A DNA stretch of 64,000 nucleotides. It comes from Psilocybe azurescens (Eukaryota > Basidiomycota > Agaricomycetes > Agaricales > Agrocybaceae). The notes beneath the pieces were generated by a model. That model did not search any database. It had not been told where the DNA came from and saw nothing but the letters and a program-made list of their open reading frames with translations. The position numbers and the translations under genes are program-made. The stretch lies in the NCBI GenBank assembly GCA_023853785.1, contig JAJIRX010000983.1, positions 62,001 through 126,000 of the forward strand, written 5' to 3'. Each line of letters begins with the position of its first letter. Within the stretch, counting starts at the first letter, position 1. Of this stretch, positions 42,018-53,694 are shown piece after piece.

Positions 42018-44458
42018 TCAAGATCCCCTCAACTTCGCGCCTTTGCTGATCAAATATCTCAACAATGTCTTATCCTCCAGCGCCGTCAAATGCGATGACA
42101 AGGCCGCGCACGCGCCTGCCCGTGCATGCAACAAATGTCTTACCAACTTCCTCGAAGCGATAGGTGCAGGCGGTTTGCGCGTTGAATCCTCGTCGTCTCC
42201 GTCGGATGATGATGAGGAAGAGGAGGAAGATCCTTCTTTCGTGATCCTCTTGATGAAGATGTTGGCTGCCGGAAGTGGCGGCTTGGTATATGGCTCGACT
42301 GCTGTTGAGCCCAGCGTGTCCTCGTTTCTGGAGAAAGCGAAAGCCGAGACGAGTTTGTGAAAGGTCATTAGCCTTTGAAGCCTAAAATGAACAAGCGTAA
42401 GCGTAAGTCTTCACATTAACTGCATGACACTAGTGTGATTGGATCGCAGCTTCGAATGAAGGCTGTCACTCAGATATGACCACTCACTGCCTGTAGTTAG
42501 CTGTTGCGCCATTAATTGAAATCAGCGCTAGAACGATATGCACACCAAGTCAACCCATACTCACCATTAACCAGAAGCTTGTGCCACTTGACAAGCACTA
42601 GAACACTGCAGTACACCGTGCCAATAACACCCAAAATGCGCTTCACATGCGCCGCACTTCCATCCTCCTGCGCCCAGTCCCCAAGCCCCAACAGCGCACT
42701 CAAAGCCCCCAGCTTGTTCTTCTTCCACAGGACCCCTAGGGCCAGCGCGATATTCGTCCCGATTCCCACCCCCGCGCCGATCGCCTTAAACTGGGCCGGA
42801 GATTCCTCCTCTCCCTTCGTCGCCAATCGCTTGGACAGCGAACCGGCGATGTACCCCGGGAAATGGAGGAGCAGCGGCGGGATGAACAGGGCCAGCTGGA
42901 TTAAGGATACTGGAAGACCAGCCAGGATGGATATCGTAGGTCGGATGAGGATCCCAGTGCCCGGAAGAGAATGCGGTGGTGGTATATCGAGCAACGAGGA
43001 TGACGAAAGTGGCAGTAGCGATGATAAAATAGCATGTTTAATGCCCGAATAATGTAGAAGAGCGTAATATCTCGTAAGAGCTGTCTTCAGGTGCTGGACC
43101 GATTCAACATTAGATGATGGGCTATCTGGGGGCAAATCAAACAGCTTCACGAGTCTGAATAGCCAGAATGAATATGAAAACCTGTCGAACGAAAAAGAAA
43201 TTGAATAATCACCTTTGAGACACCTCCACCCACGCATCGAGGGGCAGATGTCGTTCATCCTCCCATAAAATATTCCGCGCCATAGAGACGGCACATAGAG
43301 TATCCCTACAATACGGTTAGATAACCCCCAAGACGACAAAACCCACGTACCAATCAGGAGCATTAATGGTCATCTCTCTCAACTGCTTCTCGACCTGGCC
43401 CATAATTTTCTTCACAACGGCTTTGGACGCCTCATCCAGGTCTCCTTCCAGCAATTCATTGACATATTCGTCCATAAAGATAGGTTCTCCGTATCTTCAT
43501 TAAAAAAAAGTAGCATCAGGATCCAAAACGTATTCAAGGAGCATCCAAGTACCTAACGGAAATCTTCAAAGCCACAGGGATGAGCAAACCAACCCTTCTT
43601 CGCGCACAGAGAACAGACTCACCCGACTCTGATACTTTGCTTTATCAGTATACACAATCGCAACTGGGACAATTCTCAACCCTGTCTTCACTCCCCTCTC
43701 CTCTCTTTCCTTTCCCTTTCCCTTCCCCTTCCCCAAGTTAACACCCCCTCCTTCCCTCCGCCCAAGCCCACCCCTCTCCCCTCTGCAAATACCTCGCAAA
43801 CTCAACCGCAGCCCACGCCGCGCCAGGCATCACCTGCACGATGCTCGCCTGCGTGTAACTCGTGCCCTCCGGGAACACACCCACCACCCCGTCCGCCGCC
43901 AGCGCCCGCGACGTGTCCCGGAACAGCACAGATCGCTGTGCGAGCTCCGCCGTCGCATCCCTAGCGGAAGGTCCCGATCCTGAACTTGAAGCAGACCCAG
44001 AAGCTGAACTTGAAGCACTGGCAGACACACCGGGCTTCGACGGCGGCGGCGGTGCCGACCCGTTATTATTAGGGTTCCTCTTAACCGGGATTGCGCCCGA
44101 CGAAGACAATATAGCACCGCTAACAGGATTAGCAAACATAGTCGACTTGGCCCAGAACGCCAGGCGCCGTCGATGCGGCATCGTCGCGGCTAAGCAACCA
44201 TTTCAGCACGGGTATTGTCCAGCACCAGCGAGTATACATACCCAGAGTCGCAATGTCTATCATTTCATTGTGGTGGGTAGACGCTCTAAAGTAATTGGGT
44301 TAGTGCGCTGTACGGCATAGTGATTTGGAATCGTACATGATGAGAGGCCCATGTTTAGGGATGTTCTCTTGTCCTTCCACGTAAGTATCCGAGTAGTATC
44401 CAGCTACAGTCCAATCCGAGATTTTACGCAAGACACGATACACGATCTTCAGTTCCAT
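42018..44458 (-). CDS. glycerol-3-phosphate / DHAP acyltransferase (Gpt2/Sct1-like)
   Basis: This ER membrane enzyme acylates glycerol 3-phosphate or dihydroxyacetone phosphate, the first step of glycerolipid synthesis. It starts MELKIVYRVLRKISDWTVAG at 44458. PlsC motifs follow in order: the catalytic HHNEMID (H-x4-D), GAIPVKR, and VFPEGTSYTQASIVQVMPGA. The region TGLRIVPVAIVYTDKAKYQS fits the family. A hydrophobic part (PVSLIQLALFIPPLLLHFPG) precedes the C-terminal MTFHKLVSAFAFS and a Ser-rich acidic stretch. A short exon (NYRQ) lies between two introns near 42460-42520. One frame break is seen at C5 43744-43748 (G-run on the coding strand), between FARYLQRGEGWAWAEG and GVNLGKGKGK. Corrected length is about 700 residues. 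Confidence 0.88.
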
Positions 44459-44896
44459 TCGATCCGTGAGTTATTCGAAACGCAGTGAGATAGTTGTGGG
44501 AGAGAGCAAGATGCGCTGCAACTCATGATTGCTAGGTTACTCAGGGCAGTGATCAACCTGGCGGCGCGGGATCGAACGCAAATCTCACGACGTTCAGCAC
44601 AAGATCGAACATAAGAGGTTACAAAAGAGCGCCAATTTCACTGGGCACTTTCTAGCCGCGTTTGGCCTCATATCATATATCATATCTAAACTTAGGTACC
44701 ACAATGGATAAGTTCGAACGCCAATTTTGGGGGGGACGACCACGGGTCAAGTTCACAAAGATGAACCTGATGCGTGTCGAGCGGCGACAATTGAATTGAG
44801 CATCATAGCACGGATACAAAAAATGGGCTGCGAATATGATTGTACCACCAAAATATGTATACGACGAAGGATGACAAAAGTAGAAAGTGACCGAGA
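44459..44896. other. intergenic
   Basis: This is the acyltransferase promoter and the 3' flank of the ribosomal protein gene. Nothing else is supported. A GTTCGATCC-like tRNA B-box on the minus strand near 44565 lacks a cloverleaf. Confidence 0.4.
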
Positions 44897-45590
44897 TCAG
44901 AGACGACGACCACGACGACCACCCTAAACGATAGAAAGAAAGCTGGTCAGAAAATAGGTTGCAAAATAGGGAAGGATCGCCCGTACCTTGCGCCTGGTGG
45001 AGTCAGTGGGGACGGGGTAACATCCTCAATGCGTCCAATACCCATACCAGCACGGGCAAGAGCACGGAGAGCGCTCTGGGCACCAGGGCCAGGGGTTTTT
45101 GTGCCAGTTCCACCGGTAGCACGGAGCTTGATGTGAAGGGCGTTGATTCCGACCTCACGGCAACGGGCAGCCGCGTCCTGAGCGGCCAACATGGCAGCGT
45201 AGGGAGAGGATTCGTCACGATCGGCCTTGACCTTCATTCCACCTGAATTACAGGATCAGAACTACCGCGCTTTGATAGCAATATTGAGCTAAACGCACCG
45301 GTGACACGGGAGATGGTCTCCTTGCCCGACAAATCGGTGATGTGGACAAAAGTGTCATTGAAAGAGGCGAAGATGTGGGCAACACCGAAGACGGTTTCAC
45401 CCTCAGCGACCTGGGGACCGAGAGAGACGGTGTTCTCGACCTGGACCTTGACTTTTTGGGGGCTACACAAAAGATCATCCACAAGTCAGCTTCGCGATCC
45501 ATCATTTCTGGACAGATTTCGCCGCAGAAAATGAGGCATTCCATCTCTAGACTGCCTTCTGCGACGATATACAAGACGTTTGCGCACCAT
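44897..45590 (-). CDS. rps14: 40S ribosomal protein uS11 (Rps14)
   Basis: This is a universally conserved small-subunit ribosomal protein. Exons give [39 protein letters not shown] and KETISRVTG, then [58 protein letters not shown], and after the last intron GGRRGRRL with the stop at 44897. Between DVTP and that exon the sequence reads out of frame. Adding one base to the C4 run (G4 at 45014-45017 on the plus strand) restores VPTDSTRRK, which is near-invariant in this family. The start is uncertain: the ATG at 45590 (context AAAATGG) is followed at once by a GTGCGC donor, and the CCCCCAAAAAG tract at the next exon does not keep frame as written. Confidence 0.93.
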
Positions 45591-46452
45591 TTTGACGAGT
45601 TTGAGGAGGAAGCTTGGGGATGACTGGAGACGATGTTCCCTGCGATGAGCAGAACCTTCAAAATGATGAGACCTTGAAATGATACAGGAACAAACAAATA
45701 TACGCCGGCAGTACGGGCCGATCCCTATCTCGAGGCTCACTCGACCACGACCCAGCGCTTTTCTTATTGAATTCAACGATAGACGTACAGTATTCTGAGT
45801 ACTCTATCCTAAGATTTTATTACAGTGGCTCATTTTTAGAGCATACATTTCGCCAGGCTTGTTCACGATTCTCGCATCCGACTGACATATCTTATCGGGA
45901 ACTTTGCGAGATTATCGAAGAACCTGGACTTCCCACTCTGGCTTAGCAGGTCGTGAGTTTCCTCGGGTATTCAGTATTCTCACAGCTCAGTGTGCACCAC
46001 AAGCTCTCAGAAACTCCTCGGCAGCACCTGGAACATCACACTTCCATGCTCTGGTCTGACGAAACCACTCCAAATCAGAGTCTTCTTTGAATTCCGGCGG
46101 GTCTAGAGGTGAGAAAAGGCATCACATCTTCCGACAATTTATATTCCATGACAAATACTGCCTAATTACCTATCCCCAATCTTATCACCCCTTCCAAGGG
46201 AGATCATCTGACATCCAGCCAGTCCGAATCTCTCTATTAGCATCCGTGGATATCCATCAATCCAAACAACATGGTCTCTTTATGAATTGCTCTCGTTTCC
46301 TAGTACTCCTCGGCATTTGATTAACAAACGGCATACAGGTACCGACATCGGATAGATATCTATATAAACCCTGAATATCTTCGCCTTCTTTCCTCTCGCT
46401 AGTCCAATCTATCTACATCAATCAGCACCACCTTCAATCCCAATCCCACCAA
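45591..46452. other. intergenic, divergent promoters
   Basis: The ribosomal protein gene (minus) and the small HTH gene (plus) diverge from here. TATATAAA lies at 46361-46368, about 90 bp before the plus-strand ATG, and is a plausible TATA box. Confidence 0.45.
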
Positions 46453-46868
46453 ATGGCTCCAGATCCCCAATGCGCTGCTCTTGCCGCTGCCAAAGCGAAG
46501 AAAGGTGACTGAAATTTTCATAATGTACCCAGATCTCTAGACGCGAGGCTTACTTTATGCCATCGTCATCTACAGGATATTCATATGCCCAGATTGCCAG
46601 TGGCATCGGCGCTAGTGAACAGCACGTAATCGACAGTACGTCTAATCTTATCTCTCCTATACGATCATCGATATCAATCCCGTGCTCTATCTCTAGTCGT
46701 CACCGGGAATAAGAAGCCCACTGAGAAAGAGTTCAACGACATCGCCAACGTTCTCGGTGTCGCCTCAAGTGCCGTACGCTCCCTTCATCTTCATCTTCAT
46801 CATAACTCGTAATTGAATGCGATGTTTCTGATCAGGTCCCTCACACTGGTGTCCACTCCACTGCTTAA
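46453..46868 (+). CDS. 73-aa helix-turn-helix protein like the N-terminal domain of cyanase
   Basis: Four exons encode MAPDPQCAALAAAKAKK, then GYSYAQIASGIGASEQHVID, IVTGNKKPTEKEFNDIANVL, GVASSA and VPHTGVHSTA before the stop TAA. Introns have donors GTGACT, GTACGT and GTACGC. The pattern KKG-S/T-IA-IG-SE-V-GNKKPT-EF--IA-VLGV matches the N-terminal helical bundle of cyanate hydratase, an HTH-like fold. The catalytic C-terminal domain is wholly absent. It may be a stand-alone dimerisation or nucleic-acid-binding module. Short length, clean splice sites and a TATA box at 46361 support a real gene. Function is unknown. Confidence 0.82.
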
Positions 46869-47876
46869 GCAGAATCTGTAATCCAGACGTCTTGTGGTGT
46901 AGCAATTTTACCCAGTTTCCCTTGCTCCACGACCGTAAATTCAATGGCTCTCTTGATGCGAATCTAAGTTATATTTGTATGTTGTAAATCTCAGAATATA
47001 AATACAAGTTCTTCTTTCCGCTGGTAGCTTTAGAGTCATCGATGACGCGAAGGTAATAAAAGAATAAATTTATTGACGGGATTGCATCATTATATACCTA
47101 ACTTACAAGCAAGCGTACAGCAAGCTATTGACCAATTATTTACCAATAGTAATAAACGGCTTATTAGTTCAAAAGGAGTGTTGAGAAAGAATGCGAAACT
47201 CATATTACTTCAAGATCAGCTAAATGCGGCTCTTCCAAGATAGTCCCATTTGCTCATCAGAGTCTGTAAGGGCTGGTAGCAGAAACAGCGCCCTCAACAA
47301 CACTGCGCGTCTGTCTGTAGCAGTGTTAACCAGTAAACCGTGAGCTTGTGGTTGTAGACACGGCTACCACAACCCTCACGTAATTAACAGTAGCGCTTGC
47401 AGTGGGAGTAGGAATTGCATTAGCGGATCTCGTGAGATCTTGTGCTGAAGGATCAGTGCCCTCAAGGCAGTCGATTATTCTGGACTGTTTCATTCAGCTT
47501 CGAGATCAGAATTAAGGGCTAAAAGAGAGCTCTTACCTCATTCTTCTAGTATGTATTTGCCGGCTTATCATGCTCGACAAGTCCACGACGCTCTTACTGA
47601 GATATTGAGTACAAGAGAAATCGGACAATGTCACAAGGACAATATCATTTTGCGCTGATCATGCCCAAGTACAAAAATCCAAGTCATATATAAATGGTAT
47701 TTTGTGCAAGTAAAATGTTTAAAGCCACCACACAACTATGAAAGTACTAATAAGTAATAGAAAGTAAAGGTCCATTATTTCAAGCAAATATCCTGTGCCG
47801 TCAGTCACGGGGAGCAGGGGTATCGTGATTTCATCGCGACATAGTGAGGGACTCGTAACTAGCGCTGGAGGCGTGT
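46869..47876. other. intergenic
   Basis: This is the 3' flank of two convergent genes. No coding signal or definable repeat is seen. Confidence 0.4.
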
Positions 47877-48927
47877 TTAGACGCTGCTGGTGAATGCGAC
47901 TGGAGTACCAACAACGGTGCTGGTGAATGCGACTGGAGTACCAACAACGGTGCTGGTGAATGCAACTGGAGTACCAACGACGCTGCTGACTGCGACTGGA
48001 GTACCAATGACGCTGCTGACTGCGACTGGAGTACCAACGACGCTGCTGACTGCGACTGGAGTACCAACGACGCTACTGATTGCGACTGGAGTACCAACGA
48101 CGCTGCTGACCGCGACTGGAGTACCAACGACACTGCTGACCGCGACTGGAGTACCAACGACGCTGCTGAAGACACTGCCAGATGGGAAGATGGAGAAGGA
48201 AACAGTGGTAGGGCTGATCGTGAAGGATGAAGCACTAGCATAAATCGTGCTGGGGTTGACTGCCGATGAAGGATGAACGGTGATGAACTTGGTCTTGAAT
48301 ACGGTTTTGGTGACCGTCTCGGTGGCGATTGGAACGAAGGTGAAAGTGAACACGGCAGTGGACGTCGCGTTCCTGACCCTGCTGGTCGTGGCCGTTGGGA
48401 ATGCTGTTACAGTGGTGGGGGTGCCGAATACCGACGTGGCACTTGAAGAGAAAAAAGTGGGCTCGCCGAACGAGCTGCTCTCTACAGTCGAGTAGACAGC
48501 AGTGGCACTCCCACTGCCGAAAAAGCTTGAAGAGACTGCTGTACCAGTCGCTGTGGCCCCGGACCCCGAAAAGAACGCTGAGCTCGAGGGGAAGGCAGTG
48601 GCATTCCCACTGCCGAAAAAAGCTTGAAGAGGCAGCTGTACCAGTCGCTGTGGCCGCGGACCCCGAAAAGAACGCTGAGCTCGAGGGGAAGGCGGTAAAA
48701 TTCCCACCATCGAAAGAGCTTGAAGGGATTGCTGAACCTGTCGGCGCTGTGGAACCAGATTCTGAAAAGAACGACGTCTCAGCAAACGCGCTCGAGCTGA
48801 ATAATAGTGTCGATACATTAGATTAATAATTGAAATTCAGAGGGGAATATACACACGATATAACAGATGCCCCGGCGCTAGTTGCGATCGCAGCCGCGAC
48901 GAAAATAGATTGAACAGTGATCTGCAT
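47877..48927 (-). CDS. secreted Ser/Thr-rich repeat protein, probably cell-wall associated
   Basis: It begins MQITVQSIFVAAAIATSAGA, a clear signal peptide, then an intron at about 48802-48863 and a Ser/Thr/Phe-rich region with near-repeated SSSFFGSG and AFPSSSAFFSGS segments. Next are a Thr-rich stretch (FPTATTSRVRNATSTAVFTF) and nine tandem copies of VVGTPVA-type units that run to the stop (FTSSV). No hydrophobic GPI-anchor signal follows the repeats. One frame break is found at A6 48616-48621; the parallel copy of the same sequence at about 48525 has A5 and reads correctly. It is likely heavily O-glycosylated. It resembles no named adhesin that I can identify. Confidence 0.7.
47880..48172 (-). 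repeat. coding minisatellite, nine 30-33-bp units
   Basis: Six units of 30 bp (SSVVGTPVAV type, with one VAI and one VIG variant) are followed by three units of 33 bp (FTSTVVGTPVA type). All lengths are multiples of three, so copy-number change would keep the frame. Confidence 0.92.
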
Positions 48928-50113
48928 CTTTTGGGCTGTATGAAAGAACTGATAATGGTACTGGGACTTGACTGTAGTTCCTTGAGACGGGAAGTATAAG
49001 GGGAGGTCGGTCTACCTTTTATACGACGCACCCACGTTTGAAACAACGGCCTGAGATGCCCTTCACGGAGAGTTCTTAATGGATTGTGACATGTATGTCC
49101 AACACTCCGCAGTCTGAAGATTTATTTCCTTTGATGGTAGGACCGTGCCCCACGGCCATTGGACACCGCGATTTATATGCGTCGAAGCTGAAAATTCAAA
49201 AGGCTCAGCTATATTGGATCATCACATTTTCGTTGTCTGTTAAGACATCTGGCCTAAGACTGACGCAATCCTGGTCAAAAAATTAAACCGACGAATAACC
49301 AAAAGATAAATACCGGTTCAGATTGAAGTCCCGGAGTTGTCTGAAGCAATCGGCGTATTTGCGTCATGTCGTTAACCGTATCCGTGGAATACGCTCTAGT
49401 ATTATTAATTCTAGAGGCTGTGGATAAGGAGCAACGAGAACTGGACGAGGTGGAGCATTAGTAAGCCTGGCCTTTAAAAATAGCCCATAACACGATGGAA
49501 GGATTGAGGACCCGTGAGGTCTATGTGAGTCGTAGCATACTTAGTACAATGCCACGGCTGACCGCAATCTCCCAGAAGTACCTGTAACGGCCTTAGTTGA
49601 CCTTACCGTCTGCGAAGGTCTGTATGCAGTATTCGCATTCCCGACAGAACATCGAAACAAGAATCAGCAAGAATCTCGACCAGTGCCAAGGGCGAAATAT
49701 AAATGCGCAGCACTAGATTAGACGAGGCATAATCGATTGACGGTGTGTACTCTCCGTGCTCACTGCAGTGTAGGCGCGGAGTAACATTGATATATATCTT
49801 CTTTGTTGAAGAGCAACAAAAGATGCGGGAAAGTTGAGAAGGAACGTACTTTCCCAGGACTTACGCGCGTCGCGCGAGGAAGAATTATTAGACCGTTAGG
49901 CAATGCTGAGGTCAGATTGAGGATATGCCTATTAGCAATGGGTTAGCTAACTGAACTCAGCCATCAACTCGCAGAAATTTTATTACCGGTGACTTCGACA
50001 TTCTTTCATTGCACTCATATAGTGTCACCATGAAGCTGGACTAACGAGATAGGATTGGTATACACGTACTTGCTCTAATAAAGCGAATGGAGAGTGTCAG
50101 CCATAATTTATGA
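48928..50113. other. intergenic
   Basis: This is the promoter of the secreted repeat protein and 3' flank of the F-box gene. No other gene is recognised. Confidence 0.4.
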
Positions 50114-51813
50114 CTAGCTATCGGTGGTAAAGAAGTTGGAAATTGTTTGACCTATTTGTAAATTTAGCGGCAATTCATAAAATTTATAAGCTATAAACAT
50201 CTGACCTATGCTATGAAGTCGAAGTGTCTCGAAACAGTCATTGTAGTCCTGATATCTGGCAACAAGAAGGCGATTGACAATGTCTTGAGCATAGGACTCG
50301 GCTATTTCGGGTTTCCACTGAGAATCTTCTTCCAGATAGAACCACGAAACAGGACGAAAAAACCGACAATCCCGTAGATCCGGAAACTTTGGGAAGATGA
50401 TATCGGTTATCCATCCGTGTTGCTGAACAAGGTCCAGAGAGAGGTCTATCTCGCTACTAACAGTTGACAAGAACACAACCAGAGACTGTATAGGGGGTTG
50501 TGTGGGCCATTTACACGCAAGATCGGATAGCATCTGTATATCAGGATTAGACTGAACTAAAACACAAAAAACAACGCAACAAACGTGTTCAAGATCTTGC
50601 ATAGATGAATCTGCGCCACGTGTAGTTGTAGTTATTTGGAGCGTTTTGAGGTCAGGGAAGTGTTTCCAGAAAGGGATTTCAAGATAAATTTCTGGGGAAA
50701 CCCGCATTCTTTGTATTCCTTTCGAAGACGACTTCAAAGCTCGAAGTAGGCCGGGTGTGATGCTACTACTGCGTAATTCCACTTCTTCGACAGGCCTCCC
50801 AGGAACCAAGGACGCCAAAAGTTCGGGCGAAACCTCTACGGTTGCCAGCGCTGGCAAAAATATTGAATTCGACATTGCGACTTGAACGTCAGCGTCAGCC
50901 AATTCAGATATACGAAGGTGCCGAAGAGCGGGTGCTTTGGCCAATATAGACATGAAAACTCCGGTATCTTCGAGTGAGTAAAAACAGCCTTTTCAAGACG
51001 AAGGTCACCTTCTACGACCGATAACCGACGAAAAAGATGCCAGTTCGACGAGGTTACTTCGGTGATACACTTCAAATCCAACCAATCGAATAATGGATTG
51101 AAGGAATCCAAGCCGAACTCGTCTGTGCCGAAGATGTTTGTGCCGATAATATCTGCAACAGACAAACATATAAAACAAATTTTCTTCAACCTGAGAGAAG
51201 AAAGTTTGGAGAAATGTCTGGCGTTAACCTCGTCGGCCACGTGGCAGTTGGTGATAATCAAACTTTCTAACTGTGCTAGGTGTGCCATCGCCTTTAGTAG
51301 ATCCTTTGTGATGCGACTTGAATGTATATTGAGTTCCTGGATATTGGTCATAGAACGCATGGATCTCGTGTAGAGTGAGAAGAATGTCGACATCCACCAT
51401 CCCAAACGTTCGTCGCGCATATCCCAGTTTGACAGTGTGTAGGTCTTAACATGCTGCGCCATTATTTTCGCACTGCTATCGCCATTTTGTATACTCCTGC
51501 AAAAGTCTGCGCGATTTTGAGGAGCATTCGCATCATTTACACCCTTGGACTTGAATTGTACATGTTCGAAGAGACGGGGGATAGTTACAGCGCAAAAGAA
51601 ACGGCAAACGCGCGCCAAATTCAGGAAAATCCTATTGGCAAAGGCGCTGTCAGTCCGAATATAACTGAAAATCGCGAGATAGATTTCAATGGGTATGGAT
51701 GACAGATTCACATCGCCAATTCGACGAATGGGACCTAAGTGCAGTAAGGTTAAAGACACCCCAGGTGATACCAGAGATCGGAGCTTACTCGACCATTGAA
51801 GTGGGTCCGACAT
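50114..51813 (-). CDS. F-box protein with LRR-like C-terminal region
   Basis: This is a probable substrate adaptor of an SCF ubiquitin ligase. The F-box lies at about residues 35-85 (LSSIPIEIYLAIFSYIRTDS, then NLARVCRFFCAVTIPRLFEH). The rest has irregular Leu-rich repeats (NIQELNIHSSRI, LAQLESLIITNCHV, ALRHLRISELAD). One frame break lies at A5 50980-50984. Adding one T on the coding strand joins LEKAVF to YSLEDTGVFMSILAKAPALR. A short in-frame stretch VCCVVFCVLVQ near 50555-50595 might be a very small intron. Corrected length is about 560 residues. Basidiomycete genomes hold many such genes; the target is not predictable. Confidence 0.78.
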
Positions 51814-52455
51814 GAGACGTTGTCCGATTTGTTGCAGTTAGCTCTGAGTATCGAAGTAGTAGCCGTGCTTGGGTTCTCCCAGACTTTGCAGCAGCAAGAG
51901 AATTGGGGCTCAACTAGATACTAGATGTGGGGATCAGTACGGCTCGTGGAAAAGTTGTGATATTTGTTCTTTGTTTGTCCCTGATGAACGATACCAATTC
52001 GTCGGTTCCTCGAATCGCTCGCTTTTGTTCCGTCCACGGCGTGCCTCCACATCCACAAAAAAAATCGCTTAAAATCTTTAAAATGTATAATATACGTTGA
52101 AATCGGTTTTTGGTTTTAACATAGGAAAGTTCGAGGTTTAGACCGGTAAAAGTTGTAAATCGGTGATTAAAAGGGTCTTTGTGTGCACCAGACAGAAAGG
52201 AAAGTGGATTTCAAACCAAAGAACTGTTTGAATACTTATTCCATACCTATTTGTGTAGAAGAAGCGGAAGCACCGGGCGGACAAAGACAAACGGCAACGG
52301 ATTGCCATCGGCCTGTCAAGCTGCACGCGATCACTGTGATCCGTGGACTTGATGTGCCGTCGTAGTTCATTCCTTTCCGTTGCTCCTGACCGTCGTTCTC
52401 TGGCTCTCTCGTTGCCTAAATTGCTGGCATATAGCTGGAATTCTCTTTCCCAATG
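51814..52455. other. intergenic
   Basis: This lies between the F-box promoter and the coiled-coil relic. No gene is recognised. Confidence 0.35.
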
Positions 52456-53420
52456 GCTAAGCTTCGATTTAAAGCACAAATTACTCAGACACTGGGACTA
52501 TCGAAGGCCCGGAATGCTACTTGTGATCTTGTCGAATCTGGACCATTCTTGTGCTCTCCTGTACCAAAAACTCGCCGCCAAATTGATTCTAAGAAGTTTA
52601 CAGACAAGAATCTTTGACTAAAGAAGGCTATTAAAGCTCTGGAGAAAAATCTGCGGGAATCTGGTGCTCGAATTGCGGTCCATGCCCTCGACCTAGAGGC
52701 CCAGGACAGAACTATTCTTGATCTGCAGGCCAATTTGGAAAGATCTGACAATGCTGCTCGAATACTTAACCAAAAATATCTGGAGACTTTTAATTCACTA
52801 GAAACTGTTTCTGGAGATCTGAAGAACGTGAAAAAGCGAACTCAAACACTCGTCCATGATCGCCAATTTGCCAAGGCAAAGCACAATTCTGACGTACAGA
52901 AACTGGTACAGGATCACCAATTAGCCCAGGAAAAGCACACAACACACATACATACAAACGCTAACAGAAAACATTAATGAAACTTCTAAATCGTCTAACG
53001 ACGCACTAACGGCTCTTTCTTTGGCAAACGAATTAATTGAGAAGTTCGAGGCCTCTCTGAATCATGAAAAGACTGTCAACGACGAGCTCCGAAAAAACGC
53101 TCACCGCTTTGATATGCAACGACTCTGCGCTCAAGAGTCTCTCAAGAACTCCCGCCGTTGCTTTAAGTCAAAAGCTTCTTGGTCAGCAAAGAAAGGTGGG
53201 GTCTACACCGCACAAGCACGGCGCCTTGCTCAAGAACTTCTAAAATCTGGTTGGTCTTCAGAACCTGTCGGCCATGCAATACTTGTTCGCGCAAAAGCAT
53301 TTGGAATCAAGGTTAAAGGTAAAATGAGTGGGCATACAGTTTTACATGCCTGAGACAAAGGCGGATTCTTCGGTTTAATGCAGCTTGGTCACGAAATTAC
53401 TCATTGGCACTACTACTTGG
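52456..53420 (+). pseudogene. decayed coiled-coil protein of a repetitive Agaricomycete family
   Basis: From an ATG at 52456 the sequence encodes a heptad-like coiled coil (KKAIKALEKNLRESGARIAV, DLQANLERSDNAARILNQKY, NELIEKFEASLNHEKTVND). A conserved C-terminal module follows: GGVYTAQARRLAQELLKSGW, then IKVKGKMSGHTV and GLMQLGHEI. This module recurs in large, possibly transposon-linked families of mushroom genomes. It is broken by an in-frame TGA at 52617, a frame shift in the AC-rich tract near 52945-52965, and another in-frame TGA at 53351 inside the module. The ordered coding remains on both sides of each stop. Substitution stops, unlike the homopolymer slips elsewhere, indicate real decay. 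Confidence 0.6.
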
Positions 53421-53694
53421 TTTGAGTAATGGAAAGCTGAACAAATATCATACTCAAAGGGATCACTTCTGAGAGCCCACGCCCACGATGGTGAAGGCAG
53501 TCAAGGAGGATGATTTCAGGCGGGCGAACAGTGGCGGATGTCAGTCCGACTCAATCGTTTTATTCCAGGCGCAACACGGTTGGCGCATGGAGTGTCAAGG
53601 AATTTTCTTTGCACGATTGAGTTATTGTACACTGGTAAACTTGAATATTGGTGTTTTATCGTTTTATGTGAGAACATATTAGCATCCGTGATCC

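Noticed and set aside
44540..44600. tRNA-like B-box (GTTCGATCC) on the minus strand
   Set aside because: The flanking bases do not form a T-arm or acceptor stem, and no matching A-box was found.
47890..48826. Long plus-strand open frames opposite the secreted repeat protein
   Set aside because: They are antisense shadows of the repeat-coding strand; the minus strand has the signal peptide, intron and stop.
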